The position numbers and the translations under genes were made by a program. The notes under the pieces are model-generated. The model was not told the DNA's origin. It worked only from the letters and a program-made list of their open reading frames with translations, and searched no databases. This document shows, in pieces, positions 5,930-8,066 of a stretch of 8,066 nucleotides of DNA; within the stretch, counting starts at the first letter, position 1, and the number at the start of each line of letters is the position of its first letter. Origin of the DNA: Deltaproteobacteria bacterium (GTDB lineage: Bacteria; Desulfobacterota; GWC2-55-46; DRQE01); contig JACRCB010000075.1 of the NCBI GenBank assembly GCA_016219165.1, positions 1 to 8,066 of the forward strand, in the 5' to 3' direction.

Positions 5930-6975
5930 TGGCTTACGATAGAGGCAAGAGGAAAAAGTATCTTAAAAAAGTCGTAAGCCCCGTGAGGATCAAGCCCTCG
6001 GCCTCCATATCCGAACTCCTTTCGGGCATGGGAGAGACCGCATTCCAGGGGAAAAATCTCTCTCGCGCGGTGGATGTGTGGGAGGAGATGCTTAAGGGAC
6101 GCACAACGGTCTTTTTCGGGCTTGCGGGGGCGCTGGTCCCGGCTGGGATGAGGGAATTGGTCGTCTATCTCATAAAGAATAGATACATCGACTGCCTTGT
6201 CTCGACCGGGGCGAACCTATTTCACGACATTCACGAAACCCTGGGGAGATACCACTATCAGGGGCACCCCCATGTCGACGATAGAATCCTTCGGGACGCC
6301 GGTATAGACCGCATCTACGACGTCTTTGCACTCGAAGGAGAATTCAATGCGGTAGACCGCTATCTCTATGATTTTTCTTTCGTCCTGGAAAAACGCCCTT
6401 ACACAACGAGGGAGTTCCTTTACCTTTTGGGAAAGGACCTCGCGAAGAGGGGCGAGGCCGAAGGGATTGTCCTCGCGGCCTATAGGAATGGGGTGCCGGT
6501 TTACTGCCCGGCCGTCGGGGATTCTTCCATAGGGATTGCGTTGGCGTTACGGGACGGAGAGACGAACTTCCTTTTCGATACCATCGGGGACGTCAAAGAG
6601 ACCGCGCACCTCGCCTCAAATGCAAAGGCCTCGGGGGTCATATTCGCCGGTGGAGGCACGCCTAAGAACTTTATCCAGCAAACGGAGGTTACGGCCTGTC
6701 TGATGGGCAAAAGGGCTCCCGGCCATAGATACGCCATACAGATAACGGCGGACGCCCCGCACTGGGGGGGGCTCTCCGGGTGTACGTTCGAGGAGGCCCA
6801 GAGCTGGGGTAAGATCGCCAAAAAGTCAAGCAGGGTCACGGTCAACTGCGATTCCACCATTGCGCTTCCCATAATCGTAAGCGCCCTCTCCCAGAGGGTG
6901 AAGGGGGTAAAGAGGGTTCTTCCGGATTTAAGCCTCAAGAACTCCCACAGGGTGAAAAAGAGGATATGGGAATAA
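5929..6975 (+). CDS. Deoxyhypusine synthase-like protein
   Basis: Deoxyhypusine synthase uses NAD to transfer the aminobutyl group of spermidine to eIF5A; relatives include plant homospermidine synthase. Bacteria lack eIF5A, so the substrate of this 348-residue protein is unknown. Family features are STGANLFHD (92-100), the region around PAVGDSS (194-200), GGGTPKNF (241-248), WGGLSG (279-284) and SWGKI (292-296). Lys295 aligns with catalytic human Lys329, and E289, W293 and D308 align with human E323, W327 and D342. Human spermidine-pocket residues D243, H288 and D316 align with I203, N247 and L282. The human comparison is from memory. ATG at 5929 overlaps the transglycosylase stop (TGATG), and AGAAAGG (5911-5917) is a possible ribosome binding site. 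With arginine decarboxylase downstream, a polyamine role is likely; aminobutyl transfer to another amine such as putrescine is one possibility. Confidence 0.88.
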   Translation: MAYDRGKRKKYLKKVVSPVRIKPSASISELLSGMGETAFQGKNLSRAVDVWEEMLKGRTTVFFGLAGALVPAGMRELVVYLIKNRYIDCLVSTGANLFHDIHETLGRYHYQGHPHVDDRILRDAGIDRIYDVFALEGEFNAVDRYLYDFSFVLEKRPYTTREFLYLLGKDLAKRGEAEGIVLAAYRNGVPVYCPAVGDSSIGIALALRDGETNFLFDTIGDVKETAHLASNAKASGVIFAGGGTPKNFIQQTEVTACLMGKRAPGHRYAIQITADAPHWGGLSGCTFEEAQSWGKIAKKSSRVTVNCDSTIALPIIVSALSQRVKGVKRVLPDLSLKNSHRVKKRIWE

Positions 6976-7065
6976 CTTGAACAGAGTCGTGTTACAACTT
7001 CGGCGGCGTTGAAGGGGTATATAAACAGGATGTCCGATTAAGTGTTGGCGGGGTTAAATTCCCGA

Positions 7066-7093
7066 TTGAATAATAGATGAACTGTGGTAATAT
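7066..7093 (+). promoter_or_regulatory. Candidate promoter for the arginine decarboxylase gene
   Basis: TTGAAT (7066-7071) and TAATAT (7088-7093) are separated by 16 bases; each matches the sigma70 consensus at four of six positions. The leader would be about 40 bases. No terminator is visible between 6976 and this site, so readthrough from the upstream pair is also possible. ATAGAGGGGT occurs twice (7092-7101 and 7123-7132), the second copy holding the ribosome binding site. Confidence 0.4.
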
Positions 7094-7137
7094 AGAGGGG
7101 TTTTTGGGGCAAAATAACTCACATAGAGGGGTGAAAA

Positions 7138-7686
7138 ATGACGTACGTCCCGAGAAGGGTCTTTTTCACGAAAGGTGTCGGAACACACAAAGAGGAACTC
7201 CATTCTTTTGAACTCGCCCTGAGGGACGCCGGGATTGAAAAGTGCAATCTCGTGCAGGTCTCCAGCATATTCCCGCCGGGGTGCAAGATAGTATCGAGAA
7301 CCCTGGGTTTAAAGAAACTCTCTCCCGGCCAGATTACATTCTGCGTTATGAGCAGGCTTGCGAGCAATGAGCCTCGAAGGCTTCTCGCGGCGTCCGTGGG
7401 ATGCGCGATACCGGTTGACAGGAAACTCTACGGCTACTTAAGCGAGCACCACGCCTACGGCCAGACCGACACCATCGCGGGCGATTATTCGGAAGACCTT
7501 GCGGCGGCGATGCTCGCCTCCACCCTCGGCATAGAACTCGACGAGAACCTCGGGTGGGATGAGCGAAAGGCCATATACAGGATAAGCGATAAGATAGTCA
7601 AGACTACCAACGTCACGCAGTCGGCGATAGTGAAAGGCGACGGCAGATATGCTACAGTCGTTGCGGCGGCGATACTTATTCCCTGA
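7138..7686 (+). CDS. pdaD: Pyruvoyl-dependent arginine decarboxylase
   Basis: This enzyme decarboxylates L-arginine to agmatine using a protein-derived pyruvoyl group instead of PLP. The 182-residue proenzyme should self-cleave within VSSIFPP between Ser42 and Ser43, giving a beta chain of about 42 residues and an alpha chain of about 140 whose first residue becomes pyruvoyl. Compared with the Methanocaldococcus jannaschii enzyme (from memory), Asn37 corresponds to Asn47 and Glu103 (in YLSEHH) to the catalytic Glu109, while Asp35 is replaced by Glu25 in FELALRDAGI. Length is normal and no frameshift is seen. GAGGGG at 7126-7131 lies six bases before the ATG and fixes the start. The agmatine could feed putrescine or spermidine synthesis or acid resistance. 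It follows the DHS-like gene by 162 bases; no agmatinase gene is in the window. Confidence 0.93.
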   Translation: MTYVPRRVFFTKGVGTHKEELHSFELALRDAGIEKCNLVQVSSIFPPGCKIVSRTLGLKKLSPGQITFCVMSRLASNEPRRLLAASVGCAIPVDRKLYGYLSEHHAYGQTDTIAGDYSEDLAAAMLASTLGIELDENLGWDERKAIYRISDKIVKTTNVTQSAIVKGDGRYATVVAAAILIP

Positions 7687-7721
7687 GTGCTTCTGTTAAG
7701 CAGTTAATGGAAGTGTCATTC

Positions 7722-7787
7722 CCAGCACCACTTTGGACACGTTGGCTTTGAATGTTATGGGGGAAGCCCTGTCCAAAGTGGTGCTGG
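7722..7787. repeat. 66-nt terminal-inverted-repeat element, copy B (inverted relative to copy A)
   Basis: The ends CCAGCACCACTTTGGACA (7722-7739) and TGTCCAAAGTGGTGCTGG (7770-7787) are perfect 18-bp inverted repeats around a 30-nt centre. Its reverse complement matches copy A (3270-3335) at 62 of 66 positions; 7722-7758 is an exact inverted match to 3299-3335. It fills most of the 121-base gap between the decarboxylase stop and the next start, ending 20 bases before that ATG. A weak ACGC-GCA-GCGT hairpin and TTTTT (7800-7804) follow and could add some termination. Confidence 0.88.
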
Positions 7788-7807
7788 ACGCGCAGCGTGT
7801 TTTTATC

Positions 7808-8066
7808 ATGAGGCTTGCCCTTACATATAATGTAAAGAAAGATACCGCTCCCTCAAAGGACGCCCCCGAAGATTGTTTTGCGGAATGGGACGAGTACACA
7901 ACAATAAAGAGTGTCAGGGAGGCGCTTCTTAAAAGGCACGAGGAGGTAGTGCTTGTTGAGGCGGATGAGGATTGTTACGAGAAATTGAGGAAAAGCAGGC
8001 CGGAACTCGTCTTCAATATGGCGGAGGGGCTTAGAGGCGAGTCGAGGGAATCACACGTCCCGGCCA
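7808..8066 (+). CDS. D-alanine--D-alanine ligase-like ATP-grasp protein (N-terminal part, cut by window end)
   Basis: Only 86 codons are present. The start MRLALTYNVKKD and the segment PELVFNMAEGLRGESRESHVPA-like (about 65-86) are typical of the N-terminal domain of Ddl-related ATP-grasp ligases, in which a VFN-AEG motif lies near the ligand-binding loop. The ATP-grasp and catalytic domains lie beyond the window, so a true D-Ala-D-Ala ligase cannot be told from a related ligase of other specificity. ATG at 7808 fits family N-termini, but no Shine-Dalgarno sequence precedes it (GTGTTTTTATC). Repeat copy B ends 20 bases upstream. The frame is open to the last base. Confidence 0.75.
   Translation, partial: MRLALTYNVKKDTAPSKDAPEDCFAEWDEYTTIKSVREALLKRHEEVVLVEADEDCYEKLRKSRPELVFNMAEGLRGESRESHVPA

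Noticed and set aside
3270..7787. Composite transposon bounded by the inverted 66-nt copies
   Set aside because: The enclosed genes are ordinary chromosomal ones (recJ, transglycosylase, DHS-like, decarboxylase) with no transposase. Two scattered short elements in opposite orientation explain the pattern.
7696..7899. Minus-strand frame of 67 codons over copy B and the ligase-like gene
   Set aside because: It is a shadow of the repeat and of the + strand ligase-like frame, with no family resemblance.

Overview
The window looks like a chromosomal segment of a Gram-negative, non-enteric bacterium of moderately high GC. Coding regions favour AGG for arginine and ATA for isoleucine. A bacterial deoxyhypusine synthase-like protein, a pyruvoyl-type arginine decarboxylase, and Lon and RecJ of bacterial type together suggest a deep lineage such as Desulfobacterota/Deltaproteobacteria or Nitrospirota. 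That placement is inference and is weak. All genes read on the + strand. I see no transposase, phage gene or CRISPR array.

Layout. 1-158 is the upstream region of lon and carries a perfect 34-nt palindrome. 159-2579 is lon, an ATP-dependent protease. 2580-2898 holds no gene but is structured: a GNRA-type hairpin, a long imperfect inverted repeat, a clear intrinsic terminator and a good sigma70-type promoter for the tRNAs. 2899-3152 holds tRNA-Val(UAC) and tRNA-Asp(GUC), both with encoded CCA. 3153-3384 is packed with small palindromic repeats, one element apparently lying inside another. 3385-5085 is recJ. A strong promoter at 5245-5273 starts a pair overlapping by one base: a lytic transglycosylase (5303-5929) and a deoxyhypusine synthase-like protein (5929-6975). 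A pyruvoyl-dependent arginine decarboxylase follows (7138-7686). A second full copy of the small repeat, inverted, lies at 7722-7787, just before a D-Ala-D-Ala-ligase-like ATP-grasp gene that runs off the window at 8066.

How the genes may work together. Lon and RecJ are housekeeping functions (protein quality control, DNA repair). The decarboxylase makes agmatine from arginine, and the neighbouring deoxyhypusine synthase-like enzyme belongs to a family that moves aminobutyl groups from polyamines, so these two plausibly form a small polyamine module. No agmatinase, spermidine synthase or eIF5A-like substrate is visible here. The transglycosylase and the ligase-like gene are cell-wall-associated families.

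The least ordinary features are a 66-nt dispersed inverted-repeat element (two full copies at 62/66 identity plus end fragments), its nested arrangement after tRNA-Asp, and a deoxyhypusine synthase-like protein that keeps the catalytic lysine but has replaced several spermidine-pocket residues of the human enzyme.
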